Part shown: piece after piece, positions 24,508 through 32,750 of the stretch | Layout of the letters: the number at the start of each line of letters is the position of its first letter | Numbering within the stretch: position 1 is the stretch's first letter | NCBI GenBank assembly: GCA_020630195.1 | Contig: JAHDBV010000050.1 | Coordinates: forward strand, 1-34,526 | Source: Acidimicrobiales bacterium | Lineage (GTDB): Bacteria > Actinomycetota > Acidimicrobiia > Acidimicrobiales > SZUA-35 | Direction of reading: 5' to 3' | DNA: 34,526 nucleotides | Notes under the pieces: model-generated | The model's database searches: none | The model's input: the letters and a program-made list of their open reading frames with translations, nothing else | What the model was told of the DNA's origin: nothing | Translations under genes and position numbers: made by a program

Positions 24508-25314
24508 TCAGTCCCAGGCGAACGACGAGATGATCTCGAGTTCGAGCGCCGGGTCGAACGGTCCGGCCGGAGACGAGAACGTGATCGCCGCCGTCTGCGC
24601 CCCGCCGCTCTGCATCATGTACTGGCGGGTCCAGCTCGATCCGTAGATCGTGGGGACCTCGTAGGTGAGCATCGCCACGTCGGTGCCGGAGATGCTGACG
24701 ACGTCGGTGGCCACCTCGACGCCGAACATCGTGGACAGCTGGTCACCCATGACGTCGGCCACGAACTCGGGGTCACTCGGTGGCGCCTGGAACAGCACGA
24801 CGTTCACGGCGCTGCCGTCCCAGCCGTTCACGTAGGCGAGGTCGGTCAGTTCGATCATCGAGGCGTCGAAGCCCGACATGACGTCTTCGATCTCGGTGCC
24901 CTCGAAGACGTCTTCGACCAGCGCCGGATCGAGCGCGGCGCGGATGTCGAGCCACCCGAGCGGAACCGTCATCGTGTAGCCGGATCCCTGGATCGGCTCC
25001 CCGTCGGCGTAGGCGAGTTCCTCGGCGGGGTCGCTGGTGCCCTTCTGGGTGGCCCGTCGGTCGAGGCCGTCGCCGTCGGCGTCGTCGGTGTCCGCCGCGA
25101 CGGTCGTGCTGGTGGCCTCGGTCGTGGTGGTGGTGGGCGCCTCCGTGGTCGTCGGCGCCTCCGTCGTGGTCGGTGCGACGGTCGAGGTCGTCGACGGCGC
25201 GGACACCGTGATCGTCCCCCCGCCGGGCGCGGCAACCGTCTCGTCGACGGTCGCGCCCGTGCCACAGGCCGTCGCCGCGAGTCCGATGATCAGCAGTCCA
25301 CCCAGATGCTTCAT
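24508..25314 (-). CDS. Predicted secreted lipoprotein with Thr-rich linker
   Basis: 268 residues. The N-terminus [17 protein letters not shown] is a short signal peptide with a lipobox-like AATAC and Cys17 as the lipidation site; Ala rather than Leu/Val at -3 makes it slightly non-standard. Residues about 39-73 are a Thr/Ala/Pro/Glu linker with TTTEAP repeats, likely extended and possibly glycosylated. The C-terminal part (about 100-268) is a globular extracytoplasmic domain with [14 protein letters not shown] and [19 protein letters not shown]. This pattern recalls mycobacterial-type lipoproteins that end in a lipid- or ligand-binding beta domain, but I do not assign a family. The ATG is 98 bp from the divergent argG. 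The small helical gene follows 24 bp downstream. Confidence 0.82.
   Translation of the reverse strand: MKHLGGLLIIGLAATACGTGATVDETVAAPGGGTITVSAPSTTSTVAPTTTEAPTTTEAPTTTTTEATSTTVAADTDDADGDGLDRRATQKGTSDPAEELAYADGEPIQGSGYTMTVPLGWLDIRAALDPALVEDVFEGTEIEDVMSGFDASMIELTDLAYVNGWDGSAVNVVLFQAPPSDPEFVADVMGDQLSTMFGVEVATDVVSISGTDVAMLTYEVPTIYGSSWTRQYMMQSGGAQTAAITFSSPAGPFDPALELEIISSFAWD
25106..25200 (-). repeat. Short tandem repeats encoding the Thr-rich linker of the lipoprotein
   Basis: Near-identical 18-bp units (reading GTGGTCGTCGGCGCCTCC-like on the + strand) encode TTTEAP copies. The tract is prone to length change by slippage, so linker length may vary between strains. Confidence 0.6.
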
Positions 25315-25398
25315 GCCATTGGTTCTCGGCGGGTGGCGCCCACGGGTTGAGGAACCGGCCCGGCACGTCCGTTCGCCGCCGCGACGGACGGATCTCGC

Positions 25399-25404
25399 TA
25401 GCCT
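25399..25404 (+). promoter_or_regulatory. -10 box TAGCCT for argG
   Basis: TAGCCT ends 8 nt before the ATG at 25413, with no ribosome-binding site between, consistent with a leaderless argGH mRNA. No ARG box (TGCAT-N4-ATGCA) is visible in the 98 bp between the lipoprotein gene and argG, unlike at argC. Confidence 0.45.
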
Positions 25405-25412
25405 GCGTCGCC

Positions 25413-26663
25413 ATGTCGTCGCGCATGCTCGGGCCCGATCCCGCCGATGTGAACAAGGTCGTCCTCGCGTACTCGGGAGGTCTCGACACGTCGGTCATCC
25501 TGACCTGGCTGCGTGAGACCTACGACTGCGACATCGTCACCTACACCGCCGATCTCGGCCAGGGTGAGGAGCTCGACCCGGCCCGGGCCAAGGCGCTCAA
25601 GATGGGCGTGCCGGAGGATCAGATCGTCATCGACGACGTGCGCGAGGAGTTCGTGCGCGACTTCGTGAATCCGATGTTCCGGGCCAACACGATCTACGAG
25701 GGTGAATACCTGCTCGGCACGTCGATCGCCCGGCCCCTGATCGCGAAGCGCCTCGTCGAGGTCGCCGCCGAGCACGACGCCGACGCCATCTCCCACGGCG
25801 CGACCGGCAAGGGCAACGACCAGGTCCGGTTCGAACTCGGCGCCTACGCGCTGTCGCCCGAGATCAAGGTCATCGCCCCGTGGCGCATCTGGGACCTCGG
25901 CGGCCGGGAGACCCTGCTCGCCTACGCCGCAGAGCGGGACATCCCGATCGACAAGACCCGGGGTGCGAAGTCGCCGTTCTCGACCGACGCGAACCTCCTG
26001 CACATCTCCTACGAGGGTGGTCCACTCGAGAACCCCTGGACCGAGCCGCCGTCGGAGATGTGGCGCTGGTCGGTCTCACCCGAGGCCGCTCCCAACGAGG
26101 CGACCTATCTCGATCTCACCTACCGGGGTGGCGACATCGTCGCCATCGACGGCCGCGAGATGAGCGCCGCCGAGGTGCTCACGTATCTGAACGAGGTCGG
26201 TGGGGCCAACGGCATCGGTCGCCTCGACATCGTCGAGAACCGTTTCGTCGGCATGAAGAGCCGGGGCGCCTACGAGACGCCGGGTGGCACGATCATGCTG
26301 CGAGCCCACCGCGGCATCGAGTCGATCACGCTCGACCGTGAGGCGGCGCATCTCAAGGACGAGCTGATGCCCCGCTACGCGAAGCTCATCTACAACGGCT
26401 TCTGGTGGAGCCCTGAGCGCGAGATGCTCCAGGCCGCCATCGATCAGTCGCAGCGCTTCGTCAACGGCGAGGTGCGGGTGAAGCTGTTCAAGGGCAACGT
26501 CGACGTGGTGGGCCGCAAGTCGGACGATTCGCTGTTCGACGAGAACATCGCCACGTTCGAAGAGGACGGCGGCACCTACGACCAGTACGACGCCGAGGGC
26601 TTCATCAAGCTGAACGCCCTGCGCCTGCGCAATCTGGCTCGCAAGCGCGCCGAGCAGGGCTGA
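25413..26663 (+). CDS. argG: Argininosuccinate synthase
   Basis: Condenses citrulline and aspartate using ATP. The 416-residue protein has the N-type ATP pyrophosphatase P-loop [10 protein letters not shown] near the N-terminus, then [25 protein letters not shown] and the C-terminal synthetase domain ([34 protein letters not shown]). The ATG at 25413 adds about 12 residues before the usual start of homology. It is preferred because it follows a TAGCCT box at leaderless spacing, but a GTG at 25449 ([11 protein letters not shown]) is a possible alternative. The gene lies 7 kb from argR, separated by unrelated genes, and forms a two-gene unit with argH. Confidence 0.95.
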   Translation: MSSRMLGPDPADVNKVVLAYSGGLDTSVILTWLRETYDCDIVTYTADLGQGEELDPARAKALKMGVPEDQIVIDDVREEFVRDFVNPMFRANTIYEGEYLLGTSIARPLIAKRLVEVAAEHDADAISHGATGKGNDQVRFELGAYALSPEIKVIAPWRIWDLGGRETLLAYAAERDIPIDKTRGAKSPFSTDANLLHISYEGGPLENPWTEPPSEMWRWSVSPEAAPNEATYLDLTYRGGDIVAIDGREMSAAEVLTYLNEVGGANGIGRLDIVENRFVGMKSRGAYETPGGTIMLRAHRGIESITLDREAAHLKDELMPRYAKLIYNGFWWSPEREMLQAAIDQSQRFVNGEVRVKLFKGNVDVVGRKSDDSLFDENIATFEEDGGTYDQYDAEGFIKLNALRLRNLARKRAEQG

Positions 26664-26667
26664 GCCG

Positions 26668-28083
26668 GTGAGCGGCGACCCGAGCTCCGACCAGCCCGAC
26701 GAGAACGCCCAGACGCTCTGGCACGGGCGATTCGCCGGTGGGCCGTCCGAGGCGCTCCAGGCGCTGAACGACTCGTTGCCCTTCGACCGCCGCATGTACG
26801 CACAGGACATCGCGGGGAGCCGGGCCCACGTGACCATGCTCGCCGAGGTGGGCTTGCTCTCCGAGGTCGAGCGGGACCAGATCCACTCGGCGCTCGACAC
26901 GGTCGAGGCCGAGTTCGACACCGGCACGATCCGGTTCGAACCCTCCGACGAGGACATCCACACCGCCGTCGAGCGGCGGGTCACCGAACTCGTGCCCGAG
27001 GCCGGCGGCAAGATCCACACGGCCCGGAGCCGGAACGACCAGGTGGCGACCGACCTGCGCCTGTGGACCAAGCGGGAGGTCGGCGAGCTCGCCGAGCTCG
27101 TGCTCCGCTTCCAGCAGACACTGCTCGACCAGGCCGTGGCGGCCGGTGAGGCCCACCTGCCCGGCTACACCCATCTCCAGCAGGCCCAGTCGGTGAGCCT
27201 CGCGCATCACCTGCTCGCCCACGGCTGGACCCTCGCCCGCGACGTCGACCGCCTGGTCGCCACCCGCGATCGGCTCGACGTGTCGGTGCTGGGTGCCGGC
27301 GCGCTCGCCGGATCGTCGTTGCCGATCGATCCGGTCCGTTCGGCCGAACTGCTCGGCTTCGCCGGTGTGTTCGACAACTCGCTCGACGCCGTGTCGGACC
27401 GTGACTTCGTCGCCGAGACCCTGTTCGACCTGGCGCTGCTCGGTGTGCACCTCAGCCGGATCGGCGAGGAGCTGATCCTGTGGGCGTCGGCCGAGTTCGG
27501 TTTCGTGACCCTCGACGACGGCTTCTCGACCGGGTCGTCGATGATGCCGCAGAAGAAGAACCCGGACATCGCCGAGCTCGCCCGTGGCAAGGCGGGCCGC
27601 CTGGTGGGACACCTGACCGGCTTCCTGACGACGTTGAAGGGTCTGCCGCTCACGTACAACAAGGATCTCCAGGAGGACAAGGAGCCCTTGTTCGACGCCT
27701 GCGACACGATCCGACTCACCCTCCTCGCACTCGACGGGATGGTGTCGACGCTCACCTACAACACCGAGGTGATGGCGGCCCAGGCCGACTCGCCGTATTC
27801 GGCGGCCACCGATCTGGCCGAGTACCTCGTCCGCAACGGCATGCCGTTCCGGTCGGCCCACGCCGTGGTGGGGGAGCACGTGCGCCATGCGCTCGAGGGG
27901 CGCGACAGCCTCGAGAATCTGGTGTCGGGCGATGAGCGCCTCGGACCGGAGGCCGCCGCGTTGCTCCGGCCCGGCATGTCGGTCCGCCAGCGCACGAGCC
28001 GAGGTGGCGGCGCACCGTCGTCCGCGGCGGATCAGATCGAACGGTTCCGCGCCCGCCTCGCCGGCGACCACGCCCGCCTCTGA
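26668..28083 (+). CDS. argH: Argininosuccinate lyase
   Basis: Splits argininosuccinate into arginine and fumarate, the last arginine step. The 471-residue fumarase/aspartase-superfamily enzyme shows EDIHTAVERRV, KIHTARSRNDQVATDLRLW, LPGYTHLQQAQSVSLAHHL and the signature GSSMMPQKKNPD with the catalytic-loop serines at 290-291. The GTG start lies 4 bases after the argG stop, so translation is likely coupled. The following 113 bp to the next gene hold a 12-bp palindrome GAACCCGGGTTC (28085-28096) that could form only a weak terminator. The end of the gene is normal. Confidence 0.95.
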   Translation: MSGDPSSDQPDENAQTLWHGRFAGGPSEALQALNDSLPFDRRMYAQDIAGSRAHVTMLAEVGLLSEVERDQIHSALDTVEAEFDTGTIRFEPSDEDIHTAVERRVTELVPEAGGKIHTARSRNDQVATDLRLWTKREVGELAELVLRFQQTLLDQAVAAGEAHLPGYTHLQQAQSVSLAHHLLAHGWTLARDVDRLVATRDRLDVSVLGAGALAGSSLPIDPVRSAELLGFAGVFDNSLDAVSDRDFVAETLFDLALLGVHLSRIGEELILWASAEFGFVTLDDGFSTGSSMMPQKKNPDIAELARGKAGRLVGHLTGFLTTLKGLPLTYNKDLQEDKEPLFDACDTIRLTLLALDGMVSTLTYNTEVMAAQADSPYSAATDLAEYLVRNGMPFRSAHAVVGEHVRHALEGRDSLENLVSGDERLGPEAAALLRPGMSVRQRTSRGGGAPSSAADQIERFRARLAGDHARL

Positions 28084-28196
28084 CGAACCCGGGTTCCCGG
28101 ATCGGTCCGGCGGGCGGATCCCGGCCGGTTCACCACGACGAGGCCTGCCGACATCGGTGAGGTTCACTCGGGCCGCCGGCGGCCGATGGGAACCGG

Positions 28197-30767
28197 ATGG
28201 CTCGTTCCCGCCGACGCCGCGTCGCCGCCCTCACGGGGCTGGCCGTGTTGTTGCTCGTACCCGGCGCGGCCGAGAGCGGGCTGATCGTCGACTCGTTCGT
28301 CCGGGGCACGGTCACCGTCACCGATGGCATCGATCTCGTCGATCCCGCCTCCGGACCCGAGCTCGTGGTGACATCGTCGGCCGACTTCGATGCGGGGACC
28401 CACGGCGACACCGAGACCGTCGACGGCGCGCTGCAGCTGTCACGCCGCGGGCTCGCGGAACCCTCGGTGTGGCCGTGGCCGACCGGACAGCTCCAGCGTC
28501 GCTGTTCGACGATCCCGGTGGCCGAGCTCGACGATCCGCCGGTGGTCGATCCCGACGCACCACCGACCGAGCCGGATCCCGACACCACCGTGGCGGTGCG
28601 GTTGTTCCTCGACACGGCGACCGAACTCGCCGCCGGACGCCTCGATGCCGCGGGCGCGAGCCTGCGGATCCACGACGGCTCGGGCGCCGAGCTCCCGATC
28701 TGGGTACCCGATGGTGTCGGGACGGCCGACACGGTGATCTGGACCGAGCTCTCACCGGTGCCGACGACCGCGTCGCCCCAGGCCGACCGCACGCTCTGCA
28801 TCAGTTGGGGAGACCCCGAGGCCGAATCGGTGTCGAGCCCCATCGAGCTCCCCTTGCTGGCCGACGGAGTCGCCACGGTGCGGACATGGCTCGACCTCGG
28901 GCCCGACACCCTCCGTTCGATCGACTGGACGGCGACGCCGGACACGACCGGCGCCGTGCTCGACGCCGCGCTCGACGCACCGGCGTGCGATCGCTGCGCC
29001 CACGAACTGGTCGGGCGCTGGACGCCCACCGTGACCGGCTCGGTGCGCTTCTGGCTCGCGGCTGCCGACGTCGCGTCCCTCGAGATCTCCACGTCCGGTG
29101 CCGTCGCGGATCTGACGACCGTCGTCGAACTCGATGCGGGAACCCCGGCGTCGACCTGGACCGACGACGCGCAACGGTCCGAGCCGATCCCGGTCGTGGC
29201 CGGCACGCCGGTGTTGGTCCGTGTTCGCCAGCGCGATGCGGGCGACACCGTCACCGATCTCGAGGCGGGACCGACGCTCGATCACGCGTCCGTCGCCGTG
29301 TCGATCGAGCCCGAGGAACCGCCGGCCGGGGATCCACCGGCGGACGATCCGCCCGTCGAGGACGGTGCGGCGGAGGACCCGCCAGCGGAAGATCCGCCCG
29401 CCGAGGACCCGCCAGCGGAGGACCCGCCAGCAGAGGAGGCGCCGGCCGAGGACGGTGCGGCGGAGGACCCGCCCACGGCCGAACCGGAGCCGATCGCGCT
29501 CGATCCCGCCGAGCTGTCCGGCCCGGACGACGGCGACCCGGCCGGCTGGACGCAGCGCACCTGGCTCGACACCCCCGATCCCGGCCCCACGCCGTGGACT
29601 CGTGGGCTCGCCGCCGCATCACTCGCCACCACGACCACCACCTCGCTCGCCGGCGGAGCCTGCGACGACTGCGCCCGCCGGATCGAAGGGTGGTTCGTCG
29701 TGCCCTCGTCGGGTGCCCACGGCTTCGCCGTGGCCGCCGGTGGGTCGGCCACGCTCGAGCTCTCGACGACCGGCGAACCCGCCGACGCCGTGACGGTCGC
29801 CGTGGTGGCGGGTTCGTCGCCCGTCGACGGCCTCGTCACCGACGGGCAGATGTCCGAGCCGATCGACCTCGTCGCCGGTCAGATCGTGTGGTTCCGGGCC
29901 GGCGCGGTGGTGGGTGATGCCGACCACCTGCAGGTCTACTGGCGCCCGGAAGGCCGCGACACCTGGTCGGGTCTGCCTTCGGCCGACCTCTCGTCGACCC
30001 GGCCCGAGGTCGCGGCGCCCCTCACCGCCGAACCCGGGCCGATCGAGGGGCGTCGAGCCGCCACCGGCGTGTGGACCTCCCCCGTGTACGACCTCGCCGA
30101 CACGGGTGGTCGATTCGGTGTCGTCCGCGTCCTCGCCTCGCTCGCTGCGGCCACCGACGTCGAGGTCCGCCTCGCCTCCTCCGACGGAGCCGACGGCCCC
30201 TGGGCCTTCACCGGTCCGTCCGCGGGCACCGGTCACGGGATCGGCGATTCCCTCGCCGCCGGACTGCACGACGGCCGACGGTTCCTCCGGCTCCAGGTGA
30301 CCCTCGCCGGTGACCCGACCCTCGACGCCACACCCGTCGTCGCCGAGATCGGGGTCCGGACCGCCGTCACCACCGTCGCCAACGGGCTGTCGAACCGCAC
30401 CGAACTCGCGGTGTCGGCGGACGGCACGGGCTCGGTCGACCGGGTGATCCTCGACATCGACGACCTCCCCGATCTCGACTTCACGACGTCGATCGAGCTG
30501 ATCGAGGCCACGGGGCTCGGCGCCGTGGGTGAGCTCGATCTGGCCCTCGGCGGTGCCACCGGTTCGATCCGCATCGTCGATGGTGCGATCGTGGCCGCCG
30601 CCTCCGGTGCCGCTCCCCACACACCGGGAACCGCGAGCCCCGTCCGTCTGAGCGGGACGGTGACCGGCACGGTGGTGCTCGAGGTCGACTGGGTGGCACG
30701 TGAGACCACCGGCGGGCTCACGATCGTGCGCCCGTTGCGCATCACGGTGACGATGCCGCCAGGCTGA
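28197..30767 (+). CDS. Large secreted multidomain protein with duplicated CxxC domains
   Basis: 856 residues. An N-terminal signal peptide (MARSRRRRVAALTGLAVLLL..., cleavage near 25) predicts export. Residues about 125-225 resemble DUF2341-type beta domains of surface proteins (ELPIWVPDG, VIWTELSPVP, RTLCISWGD). Two related units follow: RTWLD at 229-233 with CDRC at 264-267, and RTWLD at 454-458 with CDDC at 489-492, offset by exactly 225 residues. Each is followed by a G-W/F motif and a LEISTSG/LELSTTG strand, reminiscent of PA14-like carbohydrate-binding folds (inference). An acidic PPAED-repeat linker (about 372-432) separates the units. The C-terminus is further beta-rich sequence ending RITVTMPPG, without LPxTG or a membrane anchor. 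A surface or adhesin-like role is plausible; substrate unknown. The start codon has only a weak ribosome-binding site. Confidence 0.8.
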   Translation: MARSRRRRVAALTGLAVLLLVPGAAESGLIVDSFVRGTVTVTDGIDLVDPASGPELVVTSSADFDAGTHGDTETVDGALQLSRRGLAEPSVWPWPTGQLQRRCSTIPVAELDDPPVVDPDAPPTEPDPDTTVAVRLFLDTATELAAGRLDAAGASLRIHDGSGAELPIWVPDGVGTADTVIWTELSPVPTTASPQADRTLCISWGDPEAESVSSPIELPLLADGVATVRTWLDLGPDTLRSIDWTATPDTTGAVLDAALDAPACDRCAHELVGRWTPTVTGSVRFWLAAADVASLEISTSGAVADLTTVVELDAGTPASTWTDDAQRSEPIPVVAGTPVLVRVRQRDAGDTVTDLEAGPTLDHASVAVSIEPEEPPAGDPPADDPPVEDGAAEDPPAEDPPAEDPPAEDPPAEEAPAEDGAAEDPPTAEPEPIALDPAELSGPDDGDPAGWTQRTWLDTPDPGPTPWTRGLAAASLATTTTTSLAGGACDDCARRIEGWFVVPSSGAHGFAVAAGGSATLELSTTGEPADAVTVAVVAGSSPVDGLVTDGQMSEPIDLVAGQIVWFRAGAVVGDADHLQVYWRPEGRDTWSGLPSADLSSTRPEVAAPLTAEPGPIEGRRAATGVWTSPVYDLADTGGRFGVVRVLASLAAATDVEVRLASSDGADGPWAFTGPSAGTGHGIGDSLAAGLHDGRRFLRLQVTLAGDPTLDATPVVAEIGVRTAVTTVANGLSNRTELAVSADGTGSVDRVILDIDDLPDLDFTTSIELIEATGLGAVGELDLALGGATGSIRIVDGAIVAAASGAAPHTPGTASPVRLSGTVTGTVVLEVDWVARETTGGLTIVRPLRITVTMPPG
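29308..29490 (+). repeat. Acidic proline-rich repeat tract in the secreted protein gene
   Basis: Fifteen-base units containing GAGGACCCGCCAG encode PPAED copies. A 26-bp perfect direct repeat occurs at 29358-29383 and 29448-29473, exactly 90 bp apart, so in-frame duplication is the likely history. Confidence 0.75.
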
Positions 30768-30771
30768 GGCG

Positions 30772-31362
30772 GTGTTCGAACGTCGCCCACTGGAGGTCGC
30801 CCCGGCGTTGCTCGGCTGGCGTCTCCGCAGCGAGATCGACGGTGAAGCGGTCGAGGCCGTCATCACCGAGACCGAGGCCTACGAACACGCCGGCGATCCG
30901 GCCAGCCACGCCCATCACCCGGTCGACGGCATCCGACGGAGCGAGCGCAACGCCGCCATGTTCTCGGCGCCGGGACGCCTCTACGTCTACCGGAGCTACG
31001 GCATCCACTGGTGTGCGAACGTCGTCTGCTGGCCGGAGGGCGAGCCCGGCGCCGTGCTGCTCCGGGCCGTCGACGTGCTGCACGGCCACGACGTCGTCGA
31101 GCGCCGTCGTCCGGGTCGCCGCTCCGACCGGGACCGCACGGGAGGCCCGGGACGCCTCTGCGTCGCACTGGCGATCGACGGCGACCACGACGGGATCGAC
31201 CTGCTCGATCCGGGCTCGTCGATCCGGCTCGCCGCCCCGGCTGCGCCGCTCCCCGCCGACCGGATCGTCGCCGGGCCACGGATCGGCATCAGCACGGCCG
31301 CCGAGCGGCCGTGGCGGTTCGGCGTCCGGGCGCATCCCACGCTGTCGAAGCCCTTCCGGTGA
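30772..31362 (+). CDS. 3-methyladenine DNA glycosylase (AAG/MPG family)
   Basis: Base-excision repair enzyme that removes alkylated purines. The 196-residue AAG-fold protein carries the active-site stretch ITETEAYEHAGDPASHA (with the catalytic Glu), RNAAMFSAPGRLYVYRSYGIHWCANVVC, the PGAVLLRA strand, GPGRLCVALAI and the C-terminal PRIGIS and PWRFGV motifs. Length is standard. It starts with a GTG at 30772, five bases after the secreted-protein stop, with GAGG two bases before it, so it may be co-transcribed with that gene although the functions are unrelated. The family identification is strong. Confidence 0.93.
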   Translation: MFERRPLEVAPALLGWRLRSEIDGEAVEAVITETEAYEHAGDPASHAHHPVDGIRRSERNAAMFSAPGRLYVYRSYGIHWCANVVCWPEGEPGAVLLRAVDVLHGHDVVERRRPGRRSDRDRTGGPGRLCVALAIDGDHDGIDLLDPGSSIRLAAPAAPLPADRIVAGPRIGISTAAERPWRFGVRAHPTLSKPFR

Positions 31363-31402
31363 CCCCGTCGGGATCATCACCGGGTGGCCGGGCCCCCGTC
31401 GC

Positions 31403-31408
31403 TACCGT
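31403..31408 (+). promoter_or_regulatory. -10 box TACCGT for the NUDIX gene
   Basis: TACCGT ends 7 nt before the GTG at 31416. The hexamer and spacing are identical to those at 21327. This supports GTG as the first transcribed and translated codon. Confidence 0.5.
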
Positions 31409-31415
31409 GCCGCAC

Positions 31416-32048
31416 GTGCGCTTCTCGCTGCTCCCCGACGACGCTTCCGAACTCCGCTCCTCGGCCGACCAGCTGGCCGTGGCCACCTCGCAGCTCGAGG
31501 CCGCCGACCTCGATGCGTTCGACGGCGACGACCCCGGCGCGCTCGGCCGGGCGGTCGACCATCGGGCGACGGTTCGTCACTTCTGTGAGGAGCATCCCGA
31601 CGCACTCCACCGCAGTTGCCTGACCGGGCATCTGACGGGGTCGGCCGCGATCGTCGACGACGCCGGCTCCCGGGTGCTGCTGATCCATCACACGAAGCTC
31701 GATCGTTGGCTGCAGCCGGGTGGGCATGCCGATGGGGAGGGCGCCCTCGCGCTGGTCGCCCGCACCGAGGCCGAGGAGGAGACCGGCCTGCGGGACCTGC
31801 GGGTGGTGTGGCCGGCCGTCGACGTCGACGTCCACGAGATCCCGCAGCTGGGCGACACCCCACCGCACCGACACCTCGACCTGCGATTCGCCGTCGTGGC
31901 GCCGGCCGATGCGGTGATCTCGGCCGATCCCACCGAGACGAAGGGCGCGCGCTGGTTCCTGCCCGACGAGGTGGCGGCGGTCGATCCGGAGGGTGAACTC
32001 ACGCACCTGGTGCGTCGAGCGCTGTCGGTGGTGCGTTCCCTGCGTTGA
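31416..32048 (+). CDS. NUDIX hydrolase
   Basis: 210-residue Mg-dependent pyrophosphohydrolase of unknown substrate. The Nudix box lies at 103-125 (GHADGEG...EAEEETGL). The metal-binding Glu118, Glu121 and Glu122 are kept, but the first box Glu is Gly109 and the Arg before Glu118 is Thr117 (Arg116 is adjacent), so the box is slightly degenerate. HRHLDLRFAVVA follows, typical of a NUDIX subfamily with a histidine-rich loop. About 75 residues precede the domain. The GTG start is supported by the TACCGT box. Coding upstream of this GTG in the same frame overlaps the glycosylase gene and is a shadow. It converges with the next gene with a 12-bp gap. Confidence 0.88.
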   Translation: MRFSLLPDDASELRSSADQLAVATSQLEAADLDAFDGDDPGALGRAVDHRATVRHFCEEHPDALHRSCLTGHLTGSAAIVDDAGSRVLLIHHTKLDRWLQPGGHADGEGALALVARTEAEEETGLRDLRVVWPAVDVDVHEIPQLGDTPPHRHLDLRFAVVAPADAVISADPTETKGARWFLPDEVAAVDPEGELTHLVRRALSVVRSLR

Positions 32049-32060
32049 CGAGGCTCCGTC

Positions 32061-32627
32061 TCAGCCGGAGCCGACGTCGCCGGGTGTGTCGCAGGCGAGG
32101 ATCCCGTTGAAGTCGGCGACCCGGAAGATCCGGCGGGTGGCCTGTTCCCTGCTGTCGGTCTCGGCGACGAAGAACCGGGCGTCCGGGTCGGCGGCCAGGC
32201 GTTCGGACCAGTCGGCCCGATCGTCGAGGTGCTGGCGCCAGTCGGCCACGAAGCCATCGATGATCACGAGGTCCTCGGGCGTTCCGGCCGCCGACTCCTC
32301 GAGTCGGTCGACCATGTCGGCGAGGATGATGCCCGAGGCGGCGAGCTGCTCGATGCGGTCCTCGGCGGACGTCATGTTCTGCGGCAGGGTCAGCTCGCGT
32401 AGCTCGGCACGGGCCGACTCGCAGACGACGATCGCGTTGTTGGCCCAGGCTCGTTCGGTGAGCAGATCGGGGATGTCGGCCCGGCCGAGCCCGGTGAAGC
32501 CGTAGATCCAGAGCCCGAAGGTGGAGGCCACCAGGGCATACCCGACGAACCGGCCGATCCGGCCGAGCACGCCGGGCGCCTCGTAGGGCTCGAGCTCGTG
32601 GTCGTCGTGGCGGGTGGGCGCTGCCAT
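32061..32627 (-). CDS. Single-pass membrane protein, unknown function
   Basis: 188 residues: a short acidic cytosolic N-terminus, one transmembrane helix (about 24-47, RFVGYALVASTFGLWIYGF), then an external domain of about 140 residues rich in Asp/Glu/Arg with helical stretches (SAEDRIEQLAASGIILADMV, DGFVADWRQHLDDRADWSER). A conserved-looking end, FRVADFNGILACDTPGD, contains Cys at about 180; with Cys69 (VVCESARAEL) it could form a disulfide outside the membrane. I do not recognise the family. The ATG at 32627 follows CACCAT by 6 nt (weak -10). It is divergent from tyrS by 123 bp. Confidence 0.78.
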   Translation of the reverse strand: MAAPTRHDDHELEPYEAPGVLGRIGRFVGYALVASTFGLWIYGFTGLGRADIPDLLTERAWANNAIVVCESARAELRELTLPQNMTSAEDRIEQLAASGIILADMVDRLEESAAGTPEDLVIIDGFVADWRQHLDDRADWSERLAADPDARFFVAETDSREQATRRIFRVADFNGILACDTPGDVGSG

Positions 32628-32750
32628 GCCCCCATGGTGCCAGCAACCGGACGCCGCCCGTCAGTCGGATTCGTCGGGGGAGCGTCGCGACCCGGGCGGC
32701 ATGGCGAAAGCGGGTCGCCAGCCGGGCTCGTGACGGGCAGAGTGGTTGCC

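Noticed and set aside
28085-28096. GAACCCGGGTTC as the argGH terminator
   Set aside because: Only four pairs remain once a loop is allowed and there is no T-tract. Mentioned under argH but not listed as a feature.
29308-29490. Possible CRISPR-like direct repeats
   Set aside because: Units are contiguous, in frame and encode a PPAED linker. There are no unique spacers.
32628-32750. T-box riboswitch upstream of tyrS
   Set aside because: No T-box sequence or specifier stem is visible in the 123 bp.
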